Positions 9,096 through 17,956 of a DNA stretch of 64,000 bases are shown here, one piece after another. The translations under genes were made by a program, and so were the position numbers. The notes under the pieces are model-generated. The model made no database searches, was not told the origin of the DNA, and saw only the letters and a program-made list of their open reading frames with translations. The number at the start of each line of letters is the position of its first letter. Position 1 is the first letter of the stretch. The DNA is from Anaeromyxobacter oryzisoli (lineage in GTDB: Bacteria > Myxococcota > Myxococcia > Myxococcales > Anaeromyxobacteraceae): the NCBI RefSeq assembly GCF_022690765.1, contig NZ_JALCZA010000006.1, positions 1 to 64,000 of the forward strand. The letters are read 5' to 3'.

Positions 9096-10510
9096 AACAA
9101 GCCGATGGTGTAGGCGAGCCCGATCGTCGGGGCGAGCTTCGTGTACGCGAAGTCCGGCAGGTTCGAGAACGCCTTCCGCGCGGTGGCCGAGAGCCGGAGC
9201 GTCCAGCGCTCCGCGAGGTCCCACTCGAGGAGCGCGGCGGCGTCCAGGTACCGGTCGCTCCGGACGACGCCGAGGGCAAGATCGACCGCGCGGTAGGTCC
9301 GCTGCGAGGCGGCGAGCTCGAGCCCGAGCCGCAGGCGCGGCGTGGCCGCGAGGTGGAGGGCGGCGCGGGGGCCCGTCTCCCACCACGAGAGGGCGGGATC
9401 GCGGGCGCCGTCGAGGCCGAGCCTCCAGGCGAGGGTGACGAGGGCGCGGGGGCCGGCCTCGAGCGTGAGGTCCGCCTCGCCGAGCTGGTGCAGGCCCGAG
9501 TACGGGGCGTCCGCGGCGCGGAAGGACTCGAGCCGCGCGAGCCAGGTGAGCCCGGCGCTCGCGCCGCCGCCCACCGCGAGGCGCCCCTCGCCGAGGAGCG
9601 CGTTCGCGGACAGGTACGGGGCGCCGCCGAGCTCCCGGTACTCGTACGCGTACTCGGCGAGGAGGAACTGCCGCCCGCGCCCGGCCTGGACCCCGGCGGC
9701 GCCGCCCAGGCCGGCGATGTCGAGCGCGTCGTAGGTGAGCTGTTCGCGGGCGTGCGCGGTGACCTGCGCGAACGGGCCGGTGTCGCCCATCGGCGCGTAG
9801 TGCGCCAGCGCGGTCAGGCCCGCCGAGCCGTCGCCGGCGCGCGCCGCGCCCGGCGCGCCGTCCGGGGTGAGGTCGACGTTCGAGTCCCACCCGGTCTCGG
9901 CGAGGACGGAGAGCACGAGGCGCCCCTCGCGCCGGGCGAGCCGGGAGAGCCCCAGGGCGAGCGGCGCGAGGTGGCGATCGGCGGCGGACGCCTGGAGGAG
10001 CGCCGCCGCCTCGTCCGAGCGCCCGCGCCGGAGCGCGACGAGCCCCTGGAAGAAGCGCGCGGCCTCGGCGTGATCCGGGTCCTTCCCGGCCTCGTCGAGG
10101 AGCGGCAGCGCCCGGTCCTCCTCGCCGAGCTCGTAGAGGCAGATCCCCTCGAGCAGCGCCGCGGAGCGATCCCCGCCCGCGCGCGCCTCCTCGAACGCCG
10201 CCACCGCGCCGCGCCGGTCGCCCGCGTCCATGAGCCGGACGCCCCGGTCGAAGGCGCTCCCCGCCTTCGCCTCGGCGCAGAGCGCCGCGAGCGCGGCCCG
10301 GCTGGTCGCGTCGGCGGGATCCCGGGCGAGGGCGTCCCGGAACGCGGCCGCGGCGGTGTCCCGGTTCCCGGCGCGCCGCTCCGACTCGCCGACCGCCCGG
10401 TACTCCGCGGCCGCCCCCGGATCCGCCGCGTCGGGCGCCGCCGACGCCACCGGCGCGCAGGGATCCGGCGCCGCGCCGAGGGCGAGCGCGACGAGGGCGG
10501 CGGCGAGCAT
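9092..10510 (-). CDS. TPR-containing outer-membrane beta-barrel protein
   Basis: This is a 472-aa exported protein starting at an ATG directly after the preceding frame. A signal peptide (MLAAALVALALGAA) is followed by tetratricopeptide-like helical repeats (about residues 30-190, e.g. AAFRDALARDP and ALPLLDEAGKDP). From about residue 205 on there are alternating aromatic/hydrophobic beta strands. The chain ends in GLF, a C-terminal Phe typical of outer-membrane barrels recognised by BamA. The pattern resembles TPR-porin proteins of unknown substrate, such as surface lipoprotein assembly modifiers or export pores. That is an inference. Its start overlaps the stop of the TPR gene upstream, and the two-component pair follows, so these are probably one regulon. 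Confidence 0.75.
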   Translation of the reverse strand: MLAAALVALALGAAPDPCAPVASAAPDAADPGAAAEYRAVGESERRAGNRDTAAAAFRDALARDPADATSRAALAALCAEAKAGSAFDRGVRLMDAGDRRGAVAAFEEARAGGDRSAALLEGICLYELGEEDRALPLLDEAGKDPDHAEAARFFQGLVALRRGRSDEAAALLQASAADRHLAPLALGLSRLARREGRLVLSVLAETGWDSNVDLTPDGAPGAARAGDGSAGLTALAHYAPMGDTGPFAQVTAHAREQLTYDALDIAGLGGAAGVQAGRGRQFLLAEYAYEYRELGGAPYLSANALLGEGRLAVGGGASAGLTWLARLESFRAADAPYSGLHQLGEADLTLEAGPRALVTLAWRLGLDGARDPALSWWETGPRAALHLAATPRLRLGLELAASQRTYRAVDLALGVVRSDRYLDAAALLEWDLAERWTLRLSATARKAFSNLPDFAYTKLAPTIGLAYTIGLF

Positions 10511-11210
10511 CAGGGGCCCCCTTGCGCCACGGGCCGGAGGCGCGAGAGCCGCTCCCGGGCCTCGGCCGCGCCGTGCCGGTCGGCGCGGCGACCGGCGACC
10601 GCGAGGGCCTCCTCGCAGAAGGCCCGCGCGAGGACGGGGCGATCGCCGGCGGCGAGCGCGTCGCAGCGGGCCACGTACCAGTCCACCACGTCGCGGCCCG
10701 GCTCGGCGGCGAGCGCCTTCGCGATGTCCGCCCGGACCCGGGCAGCCTGCCCGGCGATGCGCGGGCCGGAGCGGGCGCCCACGCCGGCGAGGAGCCGGTC
10801 GGCGCGGACGTACAGCCTCGCCTCGTAGCAGGCGAGCGCGTGGTAGTAGTCGAGGAGCGGCGCGCGCCCGGGCGACGTCGCGCCCGACCCCTCGAAGGCC
10901 TCGATCGCCTGCTCCGGCCGGTCGAGCTTCACGAGGGCGGCGGCGGCGTAGCCCGCCGCCCCGGGAGCGCCGAGGCGCTCCGCCACCCGGAACTCGACCA
11001 GGGCATCCGCGAACTTCTCCTCCCGGAACAGCCGGGGGCCGGCGAGCCGGTGCTCGTCGGCGCGGGGCGCGGGCGCCGGGGTCGCGAGCCCCCGGCACCC
11101 GCGAACGACCCCGCCCGGACCCGCCGGGCGCCGGGTAGCCGGTGCTCGTCGGCGCGGGGCGCGGTCGCCGTGATCGCGAGCCCGAGGAGGGCTACGGCGG
11201 CGTGGAGCAT
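10510..11210 (-). pseudogene. frameshifted secreted TPR protein
   Basis: Two frames are needed for one sensible protein. A start at 11210 gives a good signal peptide (MLHAAVALLGLAITATAPRA) followed by DEHRL. That frame then runs into non-TPR Arg/Pro-rich sequence. The TPR-like body (GPRLFREEKFADALVEF onward) lies in another frame, which has no ATG or GTG upstream of the GTG at 10986, yet is directly preceded by a second APRADEHRL. The two DEHRL-coding segments are 92 bases apart, which is not a multiple of three. An insertion or partial duplication has therefore probably split the gene. Translation from 10986 would give a 158-aa cytosolic remnant ending in overlap with the outer-membrane gene. 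A sequencing error is possible but would not explain the repeated segment. Confidence 0.6.
11045..11185. repeat. imperfect direct repeat, about 48 bases, offset 92
   Basis: Segments beginning AGCCGGTGCTCGTCGG at 11045 and 11137 match over about 48 bases with four mismatches. Each encodes PRADEHRL on the minus strand, but in different frames. The intervening 44 bases have no counterpart beyond the second copy, so this is not a simple 92-base tandem duplication. It coincides with the frame break of the TPR gene. Confidence 0.75.
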
Positions 11211-11220
11211 GGGGCGGTCG

Positions 11221-11760
11221 TCACCGGCCGCGGCCGGTCGGCATCGTCGGCGCCGTCGCGGTCGCGCCCGGCGTGGTGGTGGTGGTCGTCGTCGTCGTCC
11301 CGGCCGTGCGGCTCGTGCGGGCGGTCCGGACGCGGGCCTGGCCGGCGGCGGCGTGGCTGTCGCCGTTCGCGGCCGCGGCGGCGCTCGCGGCGGCGGCGTG
11401 GGCCGCGCGGTTCGCGGCCTCCGCGTGGGCGTCGTCCGTGTCCGTGGCGCCCTGCCTGTCGGCCTGGCTGTGCGCGGCGCGCTCGGCGGCGCCCTTCTTC
11501 CCGAAGGCGATGTTGTCGTGGACGTAGGTCGCGCGGTCGGACGCGGTGCTCGGAAGGACCGGGGGCTTCGCCGGGACGTCCGCCTTGTCCGCGAGGGCGT
11601 CGTCGGCGGCCTGGGTCGCGCCCGGGGCGGTGGTCTGGGTCGCGCCGGGGGCGGTGGCCGCGTCCGGGGTGTTCGAGGCGCCAGGCGCGTCGGCGGCGAG
11701 GACGGGCGCCGCGAAGGCGAAGGAGAGTGCGGCGGCGAGGAGTGTGATGATGCGCTTCAT
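11221..11760 (-). CDS. secreted Thr/Ala-rich low-complexity protein, unknown function
   Basis: This is a 179-aa protein from the ATG at 11760, which has a strong ribosome site (AAGGAGGAACC). An upstream in-frame ATG would be poorer. A clear signal peptide (MKRIITLLAAALSFAFAAPVLAA) is followed by TAPGATQ-like repeats, an Ala-rich middle with several His and Asp, and a run of nine Thr encoded by a GGT/CGT-type trinucleotide repeat (11273-11300). The tail is basic (GRGR). I do not recognise a family. It heads the envelope cluster, 10 bases before the broken TPR gene. The trinucleotide run is a plausible site of length variation. Confidence 0.7.
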   Translation of the reverse strand: MKRIITLLAAALSFAFAAPVLAADAPGASNTPDAATAPGATQTTAPGATQAADDALADKADVPAKPPVLPSTASDRATYVHDNIAFGKKGAAERAAHSQADRQGATDTDDAHAEAANRAAHAAAASAAAAANGDSHAAAGQARVRTARTSRTAGTTTTTTTTTPGATATAPTMPTGRGR

Positions 11761-11924
11761 TTGGGTTCCTCCTTCTCGGTGCGCGCCATGCGCACGAGCG
11801 AGCGCCGGTAGAGCAACCGCCATGCCGAGCGGAAATTTCTGGAGAAAGTCCTCCCGGACGGTTGGGATCCGTCCGGCCCCGTACGATCGAGCGTACGGAT
11901 CGGTACGGTGGGAGGGGTCGGGGG

Positions 11925-12080
11925 ACCCGTGCCCGTGCCCGTCACCGATCCCCGTGCCCGTCGCCCGCGTCCCGTGTCCCCTGGCCCGCGATCCGTCGGA
12001 TCACGGGGACCGGGCCACGGGCGGCGCGAGCAGGGTCCACGGGTGACGGAACGGCCGGTGACGGTGACGGATCACGGCGA
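11925..12080. repeat. dispersed CCCGTG/CACGGG structured repeat, copy 1
   Basis: The 365-base gap 11761-12125 holds no gene. Its right part is built of CCCGTG and CCGATCCCCGTGCCCG motifs followed by their complements (GGATCACGGGGACCGGGCCACGGGC), ending in GGTGACGGTGACGG. The two halves could fold on each other. A second copy lies at 39965-40140 in the same orientation. Both sit just past the stop codon of a minus-strand gene (here pcrA). The left part (11761-11924) shows only short GTACG-type repeats (GTACGATCGAGCGTACGGATCGGTACGG). Confidence 0.75.
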
Positions 12081-12125
12081 CGGTGGAGAACGGGCCGAGA
12101 GGTCCAGGCGCGCCACCCCGCTCGC

Positions 12126-14504
12126 TCACTCCGCCCGCGACAGGAACCGCGCCACGATCCGCTTGTCTCCGGAGTCGAACCGGACCGTCGCCTTCGCGTC
12201 CGCGCCGGCGCCGTCGCAGGAGAGGACGATCCCCTCCCCGAGCGAGGCGTGCCGCACGCGCTCGCCTCGCTGGAACGGCCCGGCGCGATCCGGCCGCTGA
12301 TCGAAGTCGTAGTCGATGGTCGGCTCGCCGCGGCTCGGCTCGCCCCGGGCAGGCCGACCGCTCCGCCCCGGGGAGCCGGGCGCGATCGCGTCCTCCGCGT
12401 CGAGCTCGATGTGCGGCTCCCCCTCGAGCGCGCCGGGGTGGCGGCGCACGAGCGGGGGCCGCGCGGCGGGCGGCTGCGCCGCCCGCGCCTCGCGGGCCCG
12501 CACCTCGCGGGCGACCGCGTCGCCGAACAGCTCGGGCGGCAGATCGGCGAGGAACCGCGACGGCTCCGCCTGGCGGTACGACGGCCCGCCCTCGCCGAAG
12601 CTCATCCGCCGCCGCGCGAGCGACAGCGTGAGCCGCGCCTTGGCGCGGGTCATCCCCACGTAGCAGAGGCGCCGCTCCTCGTCCTGCGCCTCGTCGCGCT
12701 CGGCGGGCGTCTGGTCCGACCAGGGCCGCTCGTGCGGGAGCGTCCCGTCCTCCATCCCGGCGAGGAAGACGGCCTCGAACTCGAGCCCCTTCGCGGCGTG
12801 GAGCGTCATGAGCGCGACGCGCCCCTCCGGCGTCTCGCCGTCGGCCTCGCCGAGGAGCGCGATCTGCTCGAGGAAGCGCGCGAGGGGCGGCGGCCGGGCC
12901 TCGTCCGGATCCGTCGGCGGCGGCTCGCCGGCGAGCGCCTCGTCGAACTCCCGGGCCGCCGCGACGAGCTCGGCGAGGTTCTCGGCGCGCTCCACCGCCT
13001 CGTCGGAGTGCTCCTCCTCGAGGCGGGCGAGGAGCCCGGACCGCCGGAGCGCCTCCTGGACGGCGATCCCGGCGTCGAGCGTGGGCACGTCGGCGGCGAG
13101 GCCGGCGACGATCTCGTGGAACTCGCCGAGCGCGGCGCGGGCGGCGGGCTTGAGGTCGGCCACCGCCTCGCGATCGGCGATCGCCTCGAAGAGCGGGATC
13201 CCCTTCGCCACGGCGTGGGCGCGGAGCCGCTCGACCGTCCGCTCGCCGATCTTCCGCGAGGGCCGGTTCACCACCCGCTCGAGGTCGAGGTCGCTCCGCG
13301 GGTTGAGGGCGAGCCGGAGGTACGCCGCCGCGTCCCGCACCTCGGCCCGGTCGTAGAAGCTGGTGCCGCGCACGATCACGTACGGGATCCGCGCGGCGCG
13401 GAGCGCCGCCTCGAGCGGCCGCGACTGCGCGTTGGTGCGGTAGAGGACGGCGATCTCGTCGCCCGGCGTCCCGCGCCCGCGCTCCACCGCGATCGCGCGC
13501 GCGATCCGCTCCGCCTCCGCGTGCTCGTCCTCGCCGACGAGGAGCGCGAGCGGCGCGCCGGCGTCGCGCTCGGTCCAGAGCCGCTTCTCCCGCCGCCGCC
13601 GGGCCCGGGAGATCACCGCGTGCGCCGCGTCGAGGATGGTCCGCGTCGAGCGGTAGTTCTGCTCGAGCTTCACCACCCGCGTGCCGGGAAAGTCGCCGTC
13701 GAAGCCGAGGATGTTGGAGACGTCCGCGCCGCGCCAGCGGTAGATCGCCTGGTCGTCGTCGCCGACCACGCAGACGTTCCGGCGCGCCCCGACGAGCGCC
13801 TTCATCAGCCGGTACTGGGCCGGGTTCGTGTCCTGGAACTCGTCCACCAGGACGTGCCGGAACCGGCCGGACCAGCGGGCGCGGAGCGCCGGGTCCTCCT
13901 CGAGGAGTCGCGTCGGGAGGACGAGGAGGTCGCCGAAGTCCGCCGCGCCGGCCCGGAGGAGCGCCGCCTGGTACCGCTCGTAGAGCTGCCGGGCGACCTG
14001 GCCCTCGGCGTCGTAGGGCGAGACCTCGACCTCGCCTGGGCGGCGCGCCTCGTTCTTCCACGCGTCGATCCGGGAGAGCGCCTCGCGCGCCGTGAGCGAC
14101 GAGCCGTCGTCCAACCCCATCTCGGCGAGGAGGCGCTTCACCAGCCGGAGCTGGTCGTCGGTGTCGTAGATCGCGAACGCGGGCGGGAGCCCGGCCCGGG
14201 CCGCCTCGCGGCGGAGGAAGCGCGCGCCGAAGGCGTGGAAGGTCTGGACCCAGAGCTCCCGGGCGGTCGGCCCGAGGAGCCGCTCGAGCCGCTCCCTCAT
14301 CTCGCCCGCGGCCTTGTTGGTGAAGGTGACCGCGAGGATCTGCCACGGGATCACGCCTTCGTCGCGGACGAGCCGGGCGATCCGGTGGACGATGACGCGC
14401 GTCTTGCCGGAGCCGGCGCCGGCGAGGACGAGGAGGGGCCCCTCGCCGTGGAGGACGGCCTCGCGCTGCGCGGCGTTCAGGTCCTGGAGGAGATCCTCGG
14501 ACAT
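12126..14504 (-). CDS. pcrA: UvrD/PcrA-type superfamily 1 DNA helicase
   Basis: This is a 792-aa, 3'-to-5' DNA helicase of the UvrD/Rep/PcrA group, for repair and for clearing protein from DNA. Seen motifs: the Q motif (LNAAQREAV), Walker A AGAGSGKT (residues 28-35), motif II VDEFQDTN, motif III GDDDQAIYRWRGA, motif IV EQNYRST and motif V LMTLHAAKGLEFEAVF. The C-terminal region after about residue 660 ends in a compact domain (GERVRHASLGEGIV), a Tudor-like RNA-polymerase-binding tail known in PcrA and UvrD. The length fits full-size family members. It stands alone: 51 bases after the secreted unknown gene, and followed by the CCCGTG repeat. Confidence 0.95.
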   Translation of the reverse strand: MSEDLLQDLNAAQREAVLHGEGPLLVLAGAGSGKTRVIVHRIARLVRDEGVIPWQILAVTFTNKAAGEMRERLERLLGPTARELWVQTFHAFGARFLRREAARAGLPPAFAIYDTDDQLRLVKRLLAEMGLDDGSSLTAREALSRIDAWKNEARRPGEVEVSPYDAEGQVARQLYERYQAALLRAGAADFGDLLVLPTRLLEEDPALRARWSGRFRHVLVDEFQDTNPAQYRLMKALVGARRNVCVVGDDDQAIYRWRGADVSNILGFDGDFPGTRVVKLEQNYRSTRTILDAAHAVISRARRRREKRLWTERDAGAPLALLVGEDEHAEAERIARAIAVERGRGTPGDEIAVLYRTNAQSRPLEAALRAARIPYVIVRGTSFYDRAEVRDAAAYLRLALNPRSDLDLERVVNRPSRKIGERTVERLRAHAVAKGIPLFEAIADREAVADLKPAARAALGEFHEIVAGLAADVPTLDAGIAVQEALRRSGLLARLEEEHSDEAVERAENLAELVAAAREFDEALAGEPPPTDPDEARPPPLARFLEQIALLGEADGETPEGRVALMTLHAAKGLEFEAVFLAGMEDGTLPHERPWSDQTPAERDEAQDEERRLCYVGMTRAKARLTLSLARRRMSFGEGGPSYRQAEPSRFLADLPPELFGDAVAREVRAREARAAQPPAARPPLVRRHPGALEGEPHIELDAEDAIAPGSPGRSGRPARGEPSRGEPTIDYDFDQRPDRAGPFQRGERVRHASLGEGIVLSCDGAGADAKATVRFDSGDKRIVARFLSRAE

Positions 14505-14556
14505 CGGGGCCGGGAAGATAGTCGAAACCCGGGCCGCCCGCTCCCCCCCGCCCTCG

Positions 14557-15603
14557 CTACCGCCGCGCGCTCGTCGCGGCCGCCGGCGTCGGGGCGTGCC
14601 GCTTCGGCCGGCGCGCGGGGCCGGCGGGCTTCCCCGCCGCGCCGTAGCGGTAGTCGTACTCGCTCCGCTCCACGAGCTCGAGCGCCGGCGCGCCTCGCTC
14701 GCCGCCGCCGGCCCGCAGCGACTTGGTCCAGACGAGCCGGTGCGGCAGCAGCGTCGCGGGATCGGTCACGAGGAAGAGCTCGCTCTCGAGGACCGCGTCC
14801 TCGAGCGCGTCCGGCGGGGCGTCGGGTCCGAGGAGCCGCGCCGCGATGGCCTGCCGCGCCCGCGCGACGGCCGCCGCCTCGGGCACCTCGCGAAGCGTCA
14901 CCTCCACGCACCGCGGCGCGCGCTCGGCCGCGTCGCACGGGACGCGGCGGCGGGCCTGGAACTCGATGGTGGTCGTGGCGCGCAGGCCCGGCAGGAGCGG
15001 CAGCTCCCCCTCGCTCTGCATCTCGTAGGGCGCGGCGAGCTCGAGCTCGGCGTCGATCCAGAACCCCACCGCGAGGTTCCAGAGCTCCTCCGACTCCGCC
15101 CGCATCGCCGCGAGCGCGGCGGCGACGGCCCGCTCCGCCTGGTCCGGCGGGAGCTTCGCGGCGAGCAGCCGGGCGAGCACCGGCCGCGTCGCCTCGGCGC
15201 CCTCGAGGCCGTCGAACGCGCCGTCGGACCGGATCCGCTGCGTCACCCGCTCGGAGGCCCGGATCGCCTCGCCCGCGACCTCGCGCGGCAGGGGGAGGTC
15301 TCCTTCCCAGCGCGTCCCGCCGATGCGGACGACGAGCCCCTCGGGCGCGCGCTCGACCCGGCTCGTGTACCGGGCCACGAAGGCGGTGGGGCGCTCGCCG
15401 GTCCGGGCGCGCGCGCGCCGGTAGGTGACCCGCGCCTCCGCGGGCGCCGGCCAGCCGAAGCGGAACCGGACCAGCTCGGGTCCACGCCGGTCCACCGCGG
15501 CCGCGGGGCGCGGAGAGGAGGCGAGCGGGCCCGGAGGCGCGGCGCGGGCCGCGGAGGCGACGAGGAGGGTGGCGAGGACGAGCGAGCGCGGGCGGGACGA
15601 CAA
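14557..15603 (-). CDS. secreted protein of unknown function
   Basis: This is a 348-aa exported protein. The start is a TTG at 15603, supported by a GGAGG five bases upstream and by the signal peptide that follows at once (SLVLATLLVASAARAAPPG); no ATG occurs before residue 150. The body is mainly beta with many paired charged strands, and two Cys (PCDAAERAPRC) that could form a disulfide. The tail is basic and Pro/Ala-rich. I do not recognise a domain. It lies between pcrA and the divergent RNase J gene and shows no clear functional link to either. Confidence 0.75.
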   Translation of the reverse strand: MSSRPRSLVLATLLVASAARAAPPGPLASSPRPAAAVDRRGPELVRFRFGWPAPAEARVTYRRARARTGERPTAFVARYTSRVERAPEGLVVRIGGTRWEGDLPLPREVAGEAIRASERVTQRIRSDGAFDGLEGAEATRPVLARLLAAKLPPDQAERAVAAALAAMRAESEELWNLAVGFWIDAELELAAPYEMQSEGELPLLPGLRATTTIEFQARRRVPCDAAERAPRCVEVTLREVPEAAAVARARQAIAARLLGPDAPPDALEDAVLESELFLVTDPATLLPHRLVWTKSLRAGGGERGAPALELVERSEYDYRYGAAGKPAGPARRPKRHAPTPAAATSARR

Positions 15604-15682
15604 CGAGGCCTCCGGACGGCGGGGAGGCTACCACGCGACGACGCGCGGTGCGCCCGGGCGCGAGGCAAGGTACATTCGGCCG

Positions 15683-17335
15683 GTGCCGACGCCCGTCCAC
15701 GTGATCCCGCTCGGAGGACTCGGAGAGGTCGGGATGAACTGCCTCGCCGTCGAGGCGGACGGCCGGATCGCGGTGGTGGACTGCGGGATCCTGTTCCCGA
15801 ACGAGAACGTCGGCGTGGACGTCATCGCCCCGGACCTGTCCTGGATCCGCGAGCGCAAGGAGCGGGTCGGCGCCGTCTTCCTCACGCACGGCCACGAGGA
15901 CCACATCGGCGCCCTCCCGTTCCTCCTCCGCGACGTGCGGGCCCCCGTGTACGGCTCCCGCTTCACGCTCGAGCTGCTGAAGCCGCGGCTCGCCGAGGCG
16001 GGCGTGTCGGCCGACCTCCGCGAGGTGGCCCCGGGCGACGTCCGGCCGGCGGGCGACGCCTCGCCCATCGCCGCGGAGTTCATCGCCGTCACGCACTCGA
16101 TCCCCGACGCCTGCGGGCTCGCCCTCCGGACGCCGCAGGGGACGATCCTCCACACCGGCGACTTCAAGATCGACCTCGCCCCCGTCCGCGGCCCCGCGAT
16201 GGACCTCGCCCGGATCGAGGCGCTCGGCCGCGAGGGGGTCCGGCTCCTCCTCTCCGACTCCACGAACGCCGAGCGCGAGGGGACCTCCCTCTCCGAGTCG
16301 CAGGTCGGCCCCGCCCTCGAGGCCGCGTTCGAGCCCGCCCGCGGCCGGGTGTTCGTCGCGTGCTTCGCGTCGAACGTCCACCGGATCCAGCAGATCGTGA
16401 ACGCCGCCCGCGCCTTCGGCCGCCGGGTCGCGCTCCTCGGCCGGTCCATGGAGGCGAACGTCCGCCTCGGCCAGGCCCTCGGCTACGTGGACATGCCGGC
16501 CTGGATGCCGGTGGGGGTGGACGAGGCGCGGGACCTCCCGCCCCGCGAGCTCTGCGTCCTCACCACCGGGACCCAGGGCGAGCCGCGGAGCGCGCTCGCC
16601 CGCCTCGCCCGGGGCGAGCACCCCGAGCTCGCCATCGCCCGGGGCGATCTCGTGATCCTCTCCTCCCGCTTCATCCCGGGGAACGAGATCGCGGTGGGGC
16701 AGGTCGTGAACGACCTCTACCGCCGCGGCGCCGAGGTCCTCTACGAGAGCCTCGCCCCGCTCCACGTCTCCGGCCACGCCCAGGCCGCCGAGCAGCGGCA
16801 GGTCATCCGGCTCGCCCGCCCCGGCCACTTCGTCCCCGTCCACGGTGAGTACCGGCACCTCGCCCGGCACGCGGCGCACGCGGCGGCGGAGGGCGTGCCC
16901 GGGCGCGACGTGATCGTGGACGGTCAGGTGCTCGAGCTCTCCGACGCGGGCGTGCGCGTCCTCGACGAGCCGGTGCCGGTCGGGCGCGTCTACACGGATC
17001 GCGACGCGCTCCTCGGCGCCGACATCGGCGCGCTCGTGGTGAAGGACCGGCGGCTCCTCGCGGAGGCGGGGCTCTGCATCGCGGTGCTCGCGGTCGAGAA
17101 GTCCACCGGGGCGATCGTGCGCGGCCCGGAGCTGTTCGCGAAGGGCGTCGCCGGGTTCGAGGGAGCCGAGGAGGAGCTCCGGGGCGAGGCGCTCCGGGCG
17201 CTCGAGGAGCTCTCCCCGCAGTCGCGCGCCGACGCGCTCGAGGTGCAGGAGGCGCTCCGGGTGGCGGTCCGGCGCTGGTTCCGGCGGACCACCGGGAGGA
17301 AGCCGACCGTGTTGCCGGTGGTGCTGGAGCTTTGA
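15683..17335 (+). CDS. rnj: ribonuclease J (metallo-beta-lactamase/beta-CASP)
   Basis: This is a 550-aa RNase of the RNase J family, acting as 5'-to-3' exonuclease and endonuclease in RNA decay and rRNA processing. The start is a GTG at 15683 (VPTPVHVIPLGGLGEVGMN), where family members normally begin. The metallo-beta-lactamase motif HGHEDH is at residues 69-74. Later motifs are HTGDFKID, SDSTNAE (beta-CASP) and SGHAQ...HGEYRH. A C-terminal domain of about 100 residues follows. Full length and all zinc ligands seem intact. It is followed by yajQ, 114 bases later, with a GC-rich repeat between them. Confidence 0.95.
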   Translation: MPTPVHVIPLGGLGEVGMNCLAVEADGRIAVVDCGILFPNENVGVDVIAPDLSWIRERKERVGAVFLTHGHEDHIGALPFLLRDVRAPVYGSRFTLELLKPRLAEAGVSADLREVAPGDVRPAGDASPIAAEFIAVTHSIPDACGLALRTPQGTILHTGDFKIDLAPVRGPAMDLARIEALGREGVRLLLSDSTNAEREGTSLSESQVGPALEAAFEPARGRVFVACFASNVHRIQQIVNAARAFGRRVALLGRSMEANVRLGQALGYVDMPAWMPVGVDEARDLPPRELCVLTTGTQGEPRSALARLARGEHPELAIARGDLVILSSRFIPGNEIAVGQVVNDLYRRGAEVLYESLAPLHVSGHAQAAEQRQVIRLARPGHFVPVHGEYRHLARHAAHAAAEGVPGRDVIVDGQVLELSDAGVRVLDEPVPVGRVYTDRDALLGADIGALVVKDRRLLAEAGLCIAVLAVEKSTGAIVRGPELFAKGVAGFEGAEEELRGEALRALEELSPQSRADALEVQEALRVAVRRWFRRTTGRKPTVLPVVLEL

Positions 17336-17369
17336 TGACGAGGTGAATAGCCTGCGACGCATCCCCAGC

Positions 17370-17432
17370 GTGAGCGCGCACGCGGGGGTGGAGGGACCCC
17401 GCCGCATGGCGGGGGGAGGGGCGCAGCCCCCG
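17370..17432. repeat. GC-rich hairpin module, copy 1
   Basis: The module contains the hairpin CCCCGCCGCATGGCGGGG (17397-17414), followed by GAGGGGCGCAGCCCCC. Related but not identical modules occur at 34500-34660, where the stem is CCCCACC/GGTGGGG, so paired bases differ together. It lies between the RNase J stop and the yajQ start and supplies the GAGGAG that may serve as the yajQ ribosome site. Confidence 0.6.
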
Positions 17433-17449
17433 AGGAGAGTGAAACATCC

Positions 17450-17938
17450 ATGCCCAGCTTCGACGTCGTCTCCGAGCTGAACCTGATGGAGGTGGACAAC
17501 GCGTTCAACCAGGCGCGGAAGGAGCTCGCGCAGCGCTTCGACTTCAAGGGGACGCACACCGACCTCGAGCGCGACAAGGACCTGAACGTCGTCATCCAGG
17601 CCGGCTCGGACGGCCGCGCCGAGGCGGCGCTGTCCGTCCTCATGGAGAAGCTCGCGAAGCGCGGCGTGCCGCTCGAGGGGCTCGACCCGCAGCAGGTCGA
17701 GCCCGCGGCCGGCGGTCACGTGCGCCAGCTCGTGAAGCTCAAGCAGGGGCTGAAGCAGGAGGACGCGAAGAAGATCGTCGCCCTCGTGAAGGCCTCGGGC
17801 CTCAAGGTCCAGGCGGCGATCCAGGGGGCGGCGGTCCGGATCAGCGGGAAGAAGAAGGACGACCTCCAGGCCGCCATCCAGGCGATCCGCGGCGCGTCCC
17901 TCGGCGTGCCGCTCCAGTTCCAGAACTTCCGGGACTGA
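17450..17938 (+). CDS. yajQ: YajQ-family cyclic-di-GMP-binding protein
   Basis: This 162-aa cytosolic protein has the family's N-terminal signature PSFDVVSELNLMEVDNAF and two tandem alpha-beta folds (about residues 1-85 and 86-162). Both the length and the end (PLQFQNFRD) are standard. Members bind nucleotides or RNA, and some bind cyclic di-GMP and act with transcription factors. Which of these applies here is unknown. A weak GAGGAG ribosome site lies 12 bases upstream. It is convergent with the CreD-like gene, with a strong hairpin between them. Confidence 0.93.
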   Translation: MPSFDVVSELNLMEVDNAFNQARKELAQRFDFKGTHTDLERDKDLNVVIQAGSDGRAEAALSVLMEKLAKRGVPLEGLDPQQVEPAAGGHVRQLVKLKQGLKQEDAKKIVALVKASGLKVQAAIQGAAVRISGKKKDDLQAAIQAIRGASLGVPLQFQNFRD

Positions 17939-17956
17939 CGGCGAGAGGAGCTTGAG

